Position numbers and translations under genes: made by a program. DNA of 64,000 nt. Origin: Umezawaea sp049997955 (GTDB taxonomy: Bacteria; Actinomycetota; Actinomycetes; Mycobacteriales; Pseudonocardiaceae). Numbering within the stretch: the stretch's first letter is position 1; every line of letters begins with the position of its first letter. Where the stretch lies: NCBI GenBank assembly GCA_049997955.1, contig JAEBDY010000008.1, positions 186,001-250,000 on the forward strand, given 5' to 3'. Below, in pieces: positions 7,574-15,905 of this stretch. A model generated the notes under the pieces. The model did not search any database, was not told the DNA's origin, and saw only the letters and a program-made list of their open reading frames with translations.

Positions 7574-8734
7574 TCAGCGGCGGGCCCGCAGCGCGTCCCG
7601 GCTCAGCTCGGCCGGGCTGCGGTGCCCGGACAGGCCGAGGGTGAGGTCGAAGTCGGCCAGCAGGCCGCGCAGGACGTGCCGCACGCCGACCTGGCCGCCG
7701 TGCGCGAGGCCGTACGCGAACGGACGGCCGACCAGCACCGCCTTCGCGCCGAGCGCGACGGCCTTGACGATGTCCGCGCCGGTCCGGATGCCGGAGTCGA
7801 ACAGCACGTCGACCTGCTCGCCGACTGCGTCGGCGATCTCGGGCAGCACCTCCAGCGACGCGACCGCGCCGTCGACCTGCCTGCCGCCGTGGTTCGACAC
7901 CACGATGCCCTGCACGCCCGCGTCGACGGCCTTGCGGGCGTCGTCCACGTGCTGGATGCCCTTGAGCAGGATCGGTCCGTCCCAGTTCTCGCGCAGGAAC
8001 GCCAACTGGTCCCACGACTTGTCGGTGCCGGTGAACAGGTGCACCCAGCGCAGGATCGCCATGGGCAGGTCGTCCTCGGGGGCCTTCTCCAAGCCCGCGC
8101 GGAACGCCGGGTCGGAGAACGGGATCGCGGTGCCGACCGCGCGCAGGAACGGCAGGTAGGCGCGGTCCAGGTCGTTCGGCCGCCACGCCAGCGTCCACGT
8201 GTCCAGGGTGACGACGAGCGCCGTGAACCCGGCCTTCTTGGCGCGGTCCAGGATGCTCAGGCACACCTCGGGGTCGTTCGGCCAGTACAGCTGGAACCAG
8301 CGCGGCGCGTCCCCGCCCGCCTCGGCGACGTCCTCCAGCGCGTGGGACGACGCGGTCGACAGGATCATCGGCACGCCCAGTTCGGCGGCGGCGCGGGCCG
8401 TGGCCAGCTCGCCGTCCGGGTGCAGGATCGACTGCACGCCGATGGGCGCGAGCAGCACCGGAGCGGGCATCGTGGTGCCGAGCACGGTCGTGCCGAGGTG
8501 GCGGGTCGTCGCGTCGGTCAGCATCCGCGGCACGATCCGCCAGTCGTCGAACGCCTCCCGGTTCGCCCGCGCCGTGGCGCCGGAACCGGCGGAGCCCGCC
8601 ACGTACCAGAACGGGCCAGGCCCCAGCCGTTCGCGCGCGGAGGCCTCCAGCGCGTTCGGTTCCGTGGTGAACGGCGGCACCGTGCCCGCGAGGCCCTGGA
8701 GGTAGATCTCGTTCTGATACCCGGCGAAGGTCAT
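7574..8734 (-). CDS. FMN-dependent alpha-hydroxy-acid oxidase, lactate 2-monooxygenase type
   Basis: A 386-aa TIM-barrel flavoenzyme. Visible motifs are the N-terminal FWYVAGSAGSGATARAN, LAPIGVQSILHPDGE, the FMN/substrate region FQLYWPNDPEV, and the catalytic-base motif SNHGGRQVDGA with His282. FDSGIRTGADI and GRPFAYGLAHGG bind the FMN phosphate. The closest named type is lactate 2-monooxygenase, which converts L-lactate and O2 to acetate and CO2. Family members also act on other 2-hydroxy acids, so the substrate is not fixed. It is divergent from the GT39 gene and precedes the toroid protein gene on the same strand. Confidence 0.85.
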   Translation of the reverse strand: MTFAGYQNEIYLQGLAGTVPPFTTEPNALEASARERLGPGPFWYVAGSAGSGATARANREAFDDWRIVPRMLTDATTRHLGTTVLGTTMPAPVLLAPIGVQSILHPDGELATARAAAELGVPMILSTASSHALEDVAEAGGDAPRWFQLYWPNDPEVCLSILDRAKKAGFTALVVTLDTWTLAWRPNDLDRAYLPFLRAVGTAIPFSDPAFRAGLEKAPEDDLPMAILRWVHLFTGTDKSWDQLAFLRENWDGPILLKGIQHVDDARKAVDAGVQGIVVSNHGGRQVDGAVASLEVLPEIADAVGEQVDVLFDSGIRTGADIVKAVALGAKAVLVGRPFAYGLAHGGQVGVRHVLRGLLADFDLTLGLSGHRSPAELSRDALRARR

Positions 8735-8873
8735 CCCGGAAGTCTGCTACCGAGTCCGTGGCACGTCCACCCGGACGACGTAGGGGCTCCCCACCAGGGC
8801 TTAGGGGTGGTCCGACCGGTGCGCGGCCGGCAGGTTCAGCGTGGTGGATCGTTCTAGTGGCGGGGGAAGCACC

Positions 8874-10376
8874 ATGCGGGCTGTGCAGGAGGAGGAGCGC
8901 GCGGACGCGCTCCCCGCGTTGGCGTGGCAGCCGATCGCGGTGATCGCCAGCCTCATGGGCACGGTGATGCTGGTCTTCAGCAGCCGCTTCGGCTACTTCG
9001 GCGACGAGCTGTACTTCATCGGGGCCGGTGAGCGCCTCGACGTGAACTTCGCCGACCAGCCGCCGCTGATCCCGCTGCTGGCGACCCTGATGAACGACCT
9101 GGGCGGCGGGTCGCTGGTGGTGCTGCGGCTGCCCGCGGTGCTGATGATGATGGCCGGGGTGTTCGTGACCGCGCTGATCGCGCGAGAACTGGGCGGCCGG
9201 ACCCGTGCGCAGATCACCGCGGGCGCGGCGTTCGCGATCTCGCCGAACTTCCTCGTCACCGGCACGCTGCTGGCGACGTCCACGATCGACCCGCTGCTGT
9301 GGGCGGTCGTCACGTGGCTGCTGGTGCGCTGGGTGCGCGGCCGGGACGACAAGGTCCTGCTGTGGGCCGGGGTCGTGACCGCCGTCGGCGTCCAGGCCAA
9401 GTACCTGATCGCGTTCCTGTGGATCGTCGTCGTCATCGGCGTGCTGATCGCGGGCCCGCGCGAGCTGCTGAAGCGCCCGCTGCTGTGGGTGGGTGCGGCG
9501 ATCCCGCTGGTGACCGGGCTGCCCGGCCTGGTCTGGCAGGCCAACCGCGGCTGGCCCGGCCTGGAGATGGTCGAGGTGATCAGCCTGGACGTGTCGCTGT
9601 TCGAGGGCGGCCGGTTCGGGTTCGTCGTCGCGCTGCTGCTCAACTCGGCGTCGATCGCGGCGGGCGCGCTGGTGTTCTTCGGGTTGTGGCGGGTGATGCG
9701 CGCGCCGAGCCTGCGCGACTACCGGTTCCTCGGCTGGGCGCTGATCGTGCTGACCGGGCTCGTGCTCGCGTTCTCGCTGCGCATGTACTACGTCGTCGGG
9801 CTGTTCCCGGTGCTGTGGGCGTTCGGCGCGGTCGAACTCCAGCGCGGCGACGTGGCCGGGTGGTTCCGCTGGATCCCCACGATGCCGGTGTTCCTGGTGT
9901 CCGCGTTCCTCGCGGTGTTCCTGTCGCTGCCCTGGTACCCGGAGTCGGGGGTGAAGGACACCGACCTGATCAACGCGGGCAAGCTCGGCTGGCCGACGAT
10001 GGCGGGGTCGGTCGCGCGGGTGTTCCACGAGCTGCCGCCCGAGCAGGCGGAGAAGACCGCGATCGTCACGAACATGTACTGGCAGGCGGGCGCGCTGGAC
10101 GTGTTCGGCCCGGACCTAGGCCTGCCCTCCCCTTACAGCCCCAACCGCGGCTACTACTACTTCGGCGCCCCACCGGACTCCGCCACCACCGCGCTGCTGG
10201 TGTCGCCCGACCCGAAGTTGCTCGAAGGGCACTTCGGCACGGTCAGCAAGGTCGCCGACGTCGACGTGCCGATCGGTTTCCCGTCGCTCAACAAGGGCGT
10301 CTCGATCTACCTGTGCGAGGACCCGCGCGAGCCGTGGTCGCTGATGTGGCCGAAACTGCGCACGATGATCGCCTGA
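8874..10376 (+). CDS. GT39-type membrane glycosyltransferase (ArnT/PMT-like)
   Basis: A 500-aa polytopic protein with about ten transmembrane helices. The first external loop carries GYFGDELYFIGAGERL, with the acidic pair used by GT-C enzymes, then FADQPPLIPLLATLMND. A soluble C-terminal domain of about 120 residues is typical of polyprenyl-phosphate-sugar-dependent transferases. It probably moves a sugar from a lipid carrier to a cell-envelope acceptor on the outer face of the membrane. The ATG at 8874 follows GGGGGAAG at 8861-8868; longer frames lack a ribosome site. The sugar and acceptor are unknown. Confidence 0.85.
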   Translation: MRAVQEEERADALPALAWQPIAVIASLMGTVMLVFSSRFGYFGDELYFIGAGERLDVNFADQPPLIPLLATLMNDLGGGSLVVLRLPAVLMMMAGVFVTALIARELGGRTRAQITAGAAFAISPNFLVTGTLLATSTIDPLLWAVVTWLLVRWVRGRDDKVLLWAGVVTAVGVQAKYLIAFLWIVVVIGVLIAGPRELLKRPLLWVGAAIPLVTGLPGLVWQANRGWPGLEMVEVISLDVSLFEGGRFGFVVALLLNSASIAAGALVFFGLWRVMRAPSLRDYRFLGWALIVLTGLVLAFSLRMYYVVGLFPVLWAFGAVELQRGDVAGWFRWIPTMPVFLVSAFLAVFLSLPWYPESGVKDTDLINAGKLGWPTMAGSVARVFHELPPEQAEKTAIVTNMYWQAGALDVFGPDLGLPSPYSPNRGYYYFGAPPDSATTALLVSPDPKLLEGHFGTVSKVADVDVPIGFPSLNKGVSIYLCEDPREPWSLMWPKLRTMIA

Positions 10377-10383
10377 CCGGACC

Positions 10384-10413
10384 GTCCGGCCGCACGGATC
10401 CGTGCGGCCGGAC
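10384..10413. terminator. 30-bp perfect palindrome, bidirectional terminator
   Basis: Two 15-nt arms, GTCCGGCCGCACGGA and its exact complement, meet with no spacer. They lie between the convergent GT39 and secDF genes. The position and stability fit a bidirectional terminator. Confidence 0.8.
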
Positions 10414-10426
10414 GACCAGCGCCTCC

Positions 10427-12715
10427 CTACACGACCGCGCCGTGACCGGCGCGGGACCGCGGCTGGGCGCCCTTGGGAGCGGCGCGGCGCCTGCCGGGGT
10501 ACTTCTTCCGCAGGACGATCGCGACGGGCGCGGCGGTCAGCACGGTCGACGCCGTGCCCGCGACGAGGCCGATGAGCAGCGCGGTCGCGAAGTCGGCCAG
10601 CGACCCGTCACCGAGCACCAGCAGGGCGGCGAGCACGAACAGCACGCCGATGCCGGTGTTGACCGTCCGCGGCACGGTCTGCAGCACCGCCGAGCTCACC
10701 ACCTCGGCGTACGACCGATTCCCCTGCGACCGCGCGAGTTCCCGAACCCGGTCGAACACCACCACCGAGTCGTTGACCGAGTAGCCGATCACGGTCAGCA
10801 GGGCGGCAAGGAACACGCCGTCGGCGGTCTTGCCGAGCCAGCCGAACAGGCCGACCAGCACCACGACGTCGGTGACCAGCGCGACGACCGTGGCCGCGCC
10901 GAGCCGCCAGTCGAACCGGATCGCCAGGTAGCCGAGCTGCGCGGCGACCGCGACGGCCAGCGCGATCAGGGCGTTGCGGCGCAGTTCGGAGCCGAGGCTG
11001 GGTCCGATCAGCTCGTTGGCCACCTGCTCCGCCCCGCCGGTCGCCTCGGACACGACGTCGCCGAGCCGCGCCGACGTGGCCTCGTCGATCGGCCCGGTCC
11101 GCACGGACACGCCGGTCTCCCCCGACGTCGCCACGACGGCGTCCCCGAAGCCCGCTTCGGCGAGCGCGGTGCGCACCTGGCCGGGGTCGACGGCCCGCGC
11201 GGCGGTGAAGTCGAGCATCCGGCCGCCGGTGAACTCGACGCCGAGGTCGAGCCCGCGGACGAACAGCCCGGACAGGCACAGCACGGCCACGGCGACCGCG
11301 GCCAGCAGCCACCGGACGGGACGGCGGAACAGGCTGCCCCCGCGTTCGACCAGCCAGGTCCGCACCCGGCCGAGCGTGTGCAGGCCGCTCAGCGCGGGCC
11401 TGCGTTCCACGAAACGGCTGCCCAGCACGAGTTCCAGCAGCACGCGGCTGAGCACCAGCGCGCTGAACATCGACGCGAGCACACCGATCGACAGCGTGAC
11501 GCCGAAGCCCTTGACCGGCCCGGTCGCCAGCCAGAACAGCAGTCCGGCCGCCAGCAGCGTCGTGACGTTCGAGTCGGCGACCGCGCTCAGCGCCCCGCGG
11601 AACCCGCCCTGCACGGACTTCAGCAACCGTCCGCTCCGGACCCCCCTGGCGGCGTACTCCTCGCGGGCCCGTTCGAACACCAGCACGTTCGCGTCGACCG
11701 CCATGCCGATGGCCAGCACGAAACCCGCCAGCCCCGGCAACGTCAGCGTCGCCCCGATCGCGAGCAGCGCCGCGTACGCGACCGCCGCGTACCCGATGAG
11801 CGCGGCCACCGCGAGCAGGCCCGCCAGCCGGTACACGACGATCAGGAACAGCCCGGTCAGCGAGATGCCGATGATCGCGGCCCACGAACTGGCCTCGATG
11901 GCCTCCGCGCCGAGGGTCGCGCCGACCGTCCGCTGCTCGATCACCTCGACCGGCACCGGCAGCGCGCCGGACCGGACGACCAGCGCCAGCTCCGCGGCCT
12001 CGGCCTGGGTGAAGGAGCCGGTGATCTGCGTCGAGCCGCCGATGATCCCGGTGCCGCACGCGACGTCCGTCCCCACCTGCGGCGACGACACGATCTTGTT
12101 GTCCAGCACGAACGCGATCTGCCGGGCAGGGGCACCGGCGGGCTCGCAGGCGGCGGCCGCCGTCACCCGCTGCCAGATGCCCGGCGCGTCCCCGCCGAAG
12201 TCGATGGAGACCTCGTGCCCGGCGCCGCGCTGGCTCACGGACGACTGCGCGCCCTTGATCCCCTCGCCGGTCATGACCGCGGGCCCGAGCAGCAGTGGCA
12301 CACCTTCGGGACTGGTCAGCGCGATCTGGTCCTGAGCGGCCTCCTGGCCGGTCCCGACCACCGGGTGCACGGCGAGCTGAGCCGTCCGTCCCAGCACCTC
12401 CAGGGCTTCGGCCGGATCTTGCACGCCGGGCAGTTCGACGAGGATGCGCCGTTCACCGGACCTCGCCAGGACCGGTTCGGCAACACCGAGTTCGTCCACG
12501 CGGCGGCGCAGGACCTCCAGCGACCGGTCGGTGGCCTCGCCGTCGGCCTTCGTGGTGGGTGAATCCTTGGTCTCCAACACGATCTGGGTGCCGCCCCGCA
12601 GGTCGAGACCCAGTTGGGGCTGGCTGGTGAGCAGCAGGAAAGCGGACGCGGCGAGAACGCCGAAGGACACCAGTCCTCGGACGAGCAGTTCTCGCCGCGC
12701 GGGGGTGCGCGGCAT
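10427..12715 (-). CDS. secDF: Protein translocase SecD-SecF fusion
   Basis: A 762-aa fusion. The SecD half (about residues 1-440) contains GLDLRGGTQIVL, the periplasmic P1 region and the GMAVDANVLVFERAREE segment. The SecF half (about 470-740) contains GVEFTGGRMLDF and GYSVNDSVVVFDRVRE. Twelve membrane helices are expected. SecDF uses proton flow to pull exported proteins out of SecYEG. Actinomycetes usually have separate secD and secF beside yajC and ruv genes; here those neighbours are absent, so this is probably a second, stand-alone paralog. A small exported-protein gene lies 43 nt upstream and is probably co-transcribed. Confidence 0.93.
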   Translation of the reverse strand: MPRTPARRELLVRGLVSFGVLAASAFLLLTSQPQLGLDLRGGTQIVLETKDSPTTKADGEATDRSLEVLRRRVDELGVAEPVLARSGERRILVELPGVQDPAEALEVLGRTAQLAVHPVVGTGQEAAQDQIALTSPEGVPLLLGPAVMTGEGIKGAQSSVSQRGAGHEVSIDFGGDAPGIWQRVTAAAACEPAGAPARQIAFVLDNKIVSSPQVGTDVACGTGIIGGSTQITGSFTQAEAAELALVVRSGALPVPVEVIEQRTVGATLGAEAIEASSWAAIIGISLTGLFLIVVYRLAGLLAVAALIGYAAVAYAALLAIGATLTLPGLAGFVLAIGMAVDANVLVFERAREEYAARGVRSGRLLKSVQGGFRGALSAVADSNVTTLLAAGLLFWLATGPVKGFGVTLSIGVLASMFSALVLSRVLLELVLGSRFVERRPALSGLHTLGRVRTWLVERGGSLFRRPVRWLLAAVAVAVLCLSGLFVRGLDLGVEFTGGRMLDFTAARAVDPGQVRTALAEAGFGDAVVATSGETGVSVRTGPIDEATSARLGDVVSEATGGAEQVANELIGPSLGSELRRNALIALAVAVAAQLGYLAIRFDWRLGAATVVALVTDVVVLVGLFGWLGKTADGVFLAALLTVIGYSVNDSVVVFDRVRELARSQGNRSYAEVVSSAVLQTVPRTVNTGIGVLFVLAALLVLGDGSLADFATALLIGLVAGTASTVLTAAPVAIVLRKKYPGRRRAAPKGAQPRSRAGHGAVV

Positions 12716-12758
12716 GAAAGGGATACCTTCCGGGCAGGAGCGAGTGGGGTCGGCTCTA

Positions 12759-13088
12759 CTACGCGGAGGTCAGGGGTGGGGCCCGGTCGCCGAGCGGGGT
12801 GCTGCTGATCGTTTCCGGGGCGCGGTGGACTCGCTGCGCTTCGTCCACGAGGACGCGCAAGGGGAGTCCGGGCTTCGCCCTCGGGGTGAGGTCCACCGGG
12901 GCGTGGCCGATGAAGCCCTGCTGCTGGGGGTTCGCCTGGCCCGGCTTGGTGGTGGCTCCCGGCAGGTGCACCGCCTGAACGAGGGCCGTGGCGGTCGTGT
13001 GGTGATCGGGGACGTCCGACTGGGGTTGCGCGGAGACGGCGAACCCGGCGATCAACGCCAGAACCGCGAGCAGCACGCGCCTCGTCAT
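12759..13088 (-). CDS. Small exported protein upstream of secDF
   Basis: 109 aa. MTRRVLLAVLALIAGFAVSAQ is a probable signal peptide. The mature part is polar and Pro-rich, without cysteines or a known domain. GGGGAGG lies 6 nt before the ATG. The gene ends 43 nt before secDF on the same strand, so the two are likely one transcript. It could be a SecDF-dependent substrate or accessory factor; nothing in the sequence settles this. Its third-codon bias is weaker than that of neighbouring genes. Confidence 0.6.
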   Translation of the reverse strand: MTRRVLLAVLALIAGFAVSAQPQSDVPDHHTTATALVQAVHLPGATTKPGQANPQQQGFIGHAPVDLTPRAKPGLPLRVLVDEAQRVHRAPETISSTPLGDRAPPLTSA

Positions 13089-13148
13089 GGGCCCTCCCCT
13101 CGGGTTACAGGCTACAGAGGTGGGGTTCTGGGGTTGAGGATCCGGAAA

Positions 13149-13170
13149 TGTCGTACCTCTGTCGTAGCGT
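13149..13170 (+). promoter_or_regulatory. Orphan PafBC-like promoter without a gene
   Basis: TGTCGTAC, 8 nt, TAGCGT on the plus strand has the spacing of the PafBC class. Downstream there is only G/T-rich degenerate sequence. It may be left over from a lost DNA-damage-inducible gene. Confidence 0.35.
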
Positions 13171-13179
13171 GTGTGTCGG

Positions 13180-13450
13180 GGGGTCCTGATTTTTGGGGGA
13201 CGCCTGGTTTGGGTTGGTTGTGGGGGTTTTGAGGGCTTTGGGTGGGTGAGGGTTGCTTGGGCCGGTCGGGGGTGCCTTGGCCGGTCGGGGTGCTGTTTGG
13301 CCGTCGGGGGTGTCTTGGCGGTTGGGGCGGTGTTTGGCCGGTCGAGGTGCTGTTGGGCTGGTCAAGGGGGTGCTTGGGTTGACCGGGGGATGGTCGAAGG
13401 AGTGCTTGGGCTGGTCTAGGAGCTGTTGGGCTGGCTAGAGGTTGGTTGCG
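13180..13450. repeat. G/T-rich degenerate repeats
   Basis: Imperfect units around TTGGCCGGTCGGGGTGCT recur every 20-35 nt, with strong G and T enrichment on the plus strand. Open frames through it are low-complexity (Gly/Trp/Val or Pro/Ala/Thr) and are not credible genes. A similar zone is at 49.9-50.4 kb. Confidence 0.6.
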
Positions 13451-13488
13451 CCTGGGAACTCGTCACCCCGCTCGCTTGATTGTCTCGT

Positions 13489-13547
13489 ATCTTTGACCTT
13501 GATTTGTCAAGGCGGGAAAGATGCCTTGACAAACGAAGATCAAAGAT
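13489..13547. repeat. 25-bp inverted repeat element
   Basis: Arms at 13489-13513 and 13523-13547 match at 22 of 25 positions around a 9-nt loop. They begin ATCTTTGA and end TTTGTCAAGGC. The element is relatively AT-rich, unlike ordinary terminators here. It lies 129 nt after the TPR membrane-protein gene and could terminate it. CCTTGATTTGTC inside it resembles CCTTGATTTGAC in the 50-kb element. Confidence 0.75.
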
Positions 13548-13676
13548 GAGGGCGCTTCGGATCGGGGCGGCAGGGGAAGTGCGGGCGCCTTTTTGTTGCG
13601 TGCTTCCGCTTCTCCTTGTGCTCCTTACGCTTCTTCTCCTTGTGCTTCTTCTGCTCCTGTTTCTGCTTGCGTGTTT

Positions 13677-14684
13677 TTACCTGTGGTGGTTGCCCAGCAC
13701 GATGATTGCGCCGCCTGCCAGTGCCGTGAACCAGGCGAACACGACTGGTTGGAGTGTGGTTGCGCCGAAGGTGACTGCGATCGTCCAGGCGATGAGCAGT
13801 AGCGCTGAAATGCCCAGCAGGGCCAGTGTCAGTGCGAGTTTTGGGCGGTGGCGTGGTGTGTGCAGCAGCGCTCTTCTTTGGCCCTTCTTGGCGAAGAGGA
13901 CCGGCTTTGCCATTAGTGCGAGCGCTCCCAGCACCAGTAGGCCGGAGAACCAGCCCAGTAGGGGTGATGGGCTTGGCATGCCTGACAGCAGCAGGAGTAG
14001 TTCGCCTGCGGTCAGCGTGATTGCTACGCGGGTCAGCGCCTGCCAAGCCCGCGTCTGCGCCTGTGCGGCGGCCAGTGCGTCTGGAGTGGTGGGTGTCGAG
14101 GCCTTTTTCGGGGTTGCTCGGTGGTGGCGGACCGTTGTCAGGTTGGCGCGGACGTCGTTGTCCGTCGGGTCAAGGCGCAGTGCTGTGCGGTACGCCCATT
14201 CCGCGTTGCCCCAGTCCTTGGCCCTGAGGGCCGCGTCGCCCAGGACCTGGAAGGCCCTTGCTTCCGTCGGGGCCAGGTCCGTGGCGTGCTTTGCGACGTC
14301 CACCGCCTCCCTGCGGGTGGCGGGGTCCACCGCCAAGACCTCCGACAGCACCACCTGGCAGCGCCAGTCGGTCGGTTTGCGGCGGACCGACTCGCGAGCG
14401 GCCACGACTGCTTCCGGCTGCCTGCCCAGTTCGCTCAGCGACAGCGCCGCCAGGCGTTGGGCCCAGGACTGGTCGCCGTCCAGACCCAGGGCGCGCTTCG
14501 CGGCGTTGAGGGCGGGGTCCGGTTCGCCCGCGTCCAGGTGGGCCGCCGACAGGCGGCACCACGCCTCGGCGTGGCGGGGGTTGGCCGCCACCGCCGGGCG
14601 GAGCAGGTCGATCGCCTGGCGTGGTCGGCCGGAGGCGGTGAACTCCGCTGCGCGGATCAGCACCGCGGTGATCGACTCGGACAT
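13677..14684 (-). CDS. TPR-repeat protein with C-terminal membrane helices
   Basis: 335 aa. Residues 5-195 are tetratricopeptide repeats (AIDLLRPAVAANPRHAEAW and similar). Residues 225-335 hold four hydrophobic helices ending VLGNHHR. The protein probably anchors a TPR scaffold to the membrane. The ATG at 14684 follows GGGAGG; longer frames upstream run through the AT-rich intergenic region and were rejected. Toward the 3' end the sequence becomes G/T-rich on the plus strand, like the adjacent intergenic zone. Function is unknown. Confidence 0.8.
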   Translation of the reverse strand: MSESITAVLIRAAEFTASGRPRQAIDLLRPAVAANPRHAEAWCRLSAAHLDAGEPDPALNAAKRALGLDGDQSWAQRLAALSLSELGRQPEAVVAARESVRRKPTDWRCQVVLSEVLAVDPATRREAVDVAKHATDLAPTEARAFQVLGDAALRAKDWGNAEWAYRTALRLDPTDNDVRANLTTVRHHRATPKKASTPTTPDALAAAQAQTRAWQALTRVAITLTAGELLLLLSGMPSPSPLLGWFSGLLVLGALALMAKPVLFAKKGQRRALLHTPRHRPKLALTLALLGISALLLIAWTIAVTFGATTLQPVVFAWFTALAGGAIIVLGNHHR

Positions 14685-15158
14685 CGCACCTCCCGGATCG
14701 CCGACCAGTGTGACAGCGCCGCTTGGCCGCCACGTTCGGGTGATCAGGGAAAAATGGTTGAACACAACCGAACAACAGTGAACAGAGGTCCGATGAATAG
14801 GCATTTTGGCAGGTAATTCACTGCTCAACTACCGTCAGTCATCCGATGATCGATATGAGACGGTAAAACTTCGCCAGTAAGCCTTTTGTCGGTATGCCTC
14901 ACCCCTGAATGGACTAGTGACAGACCGCTCAGTCCGTCCCCTTGGTCACAATCTGTTGCGATTTCGGTAATTTTCCACCATCCAGGTGACTCAGTGAGAG
15001 CTTCGTGCGACGCTGTCCGGGCTCGGCACAACCGCCGACCGGGATGCCGAACATTTTCGTCCGCATCCCGTCACGGCATCGATCCGCGTGCGTCTCACCC
15101 CCGCGAGCGCACGGAGTGGTCCGAGCACAAGTGACGAGATACCAGGAGGTTGGGGGCC
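14685..15158. other. 474-nt divergent intergenic region, locally AT-rich
   Basis: This region lies between the TPR gene and the 67-aa gene. It is clearly AT-richer than its surroundings from about 14,740 to 15,000. No credible open frame, RNA gene or strong hairpin was seen. It probably holds the two divergent promoters. AGGAGG at 15144-15149 is the ribosome site of the plus-strand gene. Confidence 0.6.
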
Positions 15159-15362
15159 GTGAGCACTGGCAAGGAATGGCAGATCACCTGCCGCGACATC
15201 GCATCCCGCAGACGCGACATGACCGTTTTCGTCAGCCAGGGGCACGTGGTGGTGACCGTGCCGCCCGGCGAGGCGGCCGTGTTGACACCGCTGGAGGTCG
15301 GACGACTGCGCGCGGCCCTGCGCGACGCGGTGGTCAACGCCTCCGGCGCCCCGGAGGCGTGA
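15159..15362 (+). CDS. Small unknown protein (67 aa)
   Basis: Starts at GTG 15159, 9 nt after a strong AGGAGG; the in-frame TTG at 15150 abuts that site and is unlikely. The protein begins STGKEWQITCRDI and ends with VVVTVPPGEAAVLTPLEVGR and a helix. It has no signal peptide or membrane helix. Its GTGA junction with the acetyltransferase gene means the two are translationally coupled. I do not recognise the family. Confidence 0.75.
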   Translation: MSTGKEWQITCRDIASRRRDMTVFVSQGHVVVTVPPGEAAVLTPLEVGRLRAALRDAVVNASGAPEA

Positions 15363-15853
15363 TCGTCCGACCCGGCGGCCCGTCGGACGTCGGCACCGTG
15401 CTCGGCCTGCTGGACGAGGCCGTGCGGTGGCTGGTGTCCCGTGGGCGGTCCGGGCAGTGGGGCACCGAGCCGTTCTCGACCAACCCGGCGCGGGTCGCGC
15501 TGCTCGAATCCTGGGCGGACGACCTGCACGTCGCCGAGGTGGACGGCGAGGTCGTCGGCGCGCTGGCGATCGGGCCCGCGCCGGAGTACGTGCCGCCCGC
15601 CGTCGGGCCGGAGGTGTACGTGACCGCGCTGGTCGGCAGCCGTCGCGGCCGCGGCGCGGGTCGGCTGCTGCTGGAGCACGCGCGGGCCGAGGCGGTGCGT
15701 CGGGACGTGGACCGGCTGCGGGTCGACTGCTACGCGGGTGGCGGTGGCGCGCTGGTCGCGTTCTACGTGTCGGCGGGCTTCACGCCGACCGCGACGTTCA
15801 CCGTCGAGGGCGACTGGCCGGGCCAGGTCCTGGAGATGCCGCTGCGGGGGTGA
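15359..15853 (+). CDS. GNAT-family N-acetyltransferase
   Basis: 164 aa with the GNAT fold. The acetyl-CoA pyrophosphate loop is seen as SRRGRGAGRLLLEHA (Arg/Gln-x-x-Gly-x-Gly/Ala pattern). The final strand region DRLRVDCYAGGGGALVAFYVS resembles acetyltransferases acting on small molecules. The GTG at 15359 overlaps the stop of the 67-aa gene by 4 nt. Substrate is unknown. Confidence 0.88.
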   Translation: MIVRPGGPSDVGTVLGLLDEAVRWLVSRGRSGQWGTEPFSTNPARVALLESWADDLHVAEVDGEVVGALAIGPAPEYVPPAVGPEVYVTALVGSRRGRGAGRLLLEHARAEAVRRDVDRLRVDCYAGGGGALVAFYVSAGFTPTATFTVEGDWPGQVLEMPLRG

Positions 15854-15872
15854 AATCCGGCCCACCCCTTCC

Positions 15873-15897
15873 TACTCGCGGGTAGGTAGTGCGAGTA
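15873..15897. promoter_or_regulatory. TACTCGC...GCGAGTA dyad upstream of the acyl-CoA reductase
   Basis: TACTCGC (15873-15879) and GCGAGTA (15891-15897) are perfect inverted halves separated by 11 nt, just before the GTG at 15906. Nested in it is TACTCGCGGGTAG (15873-15885), which shares TACTNNNNGGTAG with the acyl-CoA dehydrogenase promoter at 51863-51875. A TetR-type regulator of fatty-acid genes is a reasonable but unproven reader. Confidence 0.45.
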
Positions 15898-15905
15898 TCG
15901 ATGCC

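Noticed and set aside
9299..12562. 1087-codon plus-strand frame across the GT39 and secDF genes
   Set aside because: Low-complexity Arg/Gly/Gln composition over two well-supported genes in other frames.
13105..13365. 86-codon minus-strand frame in the G/T repeats
   Set aside because: Pro/Thr/Asn-rich translation of simple repeats with no ribosome site.
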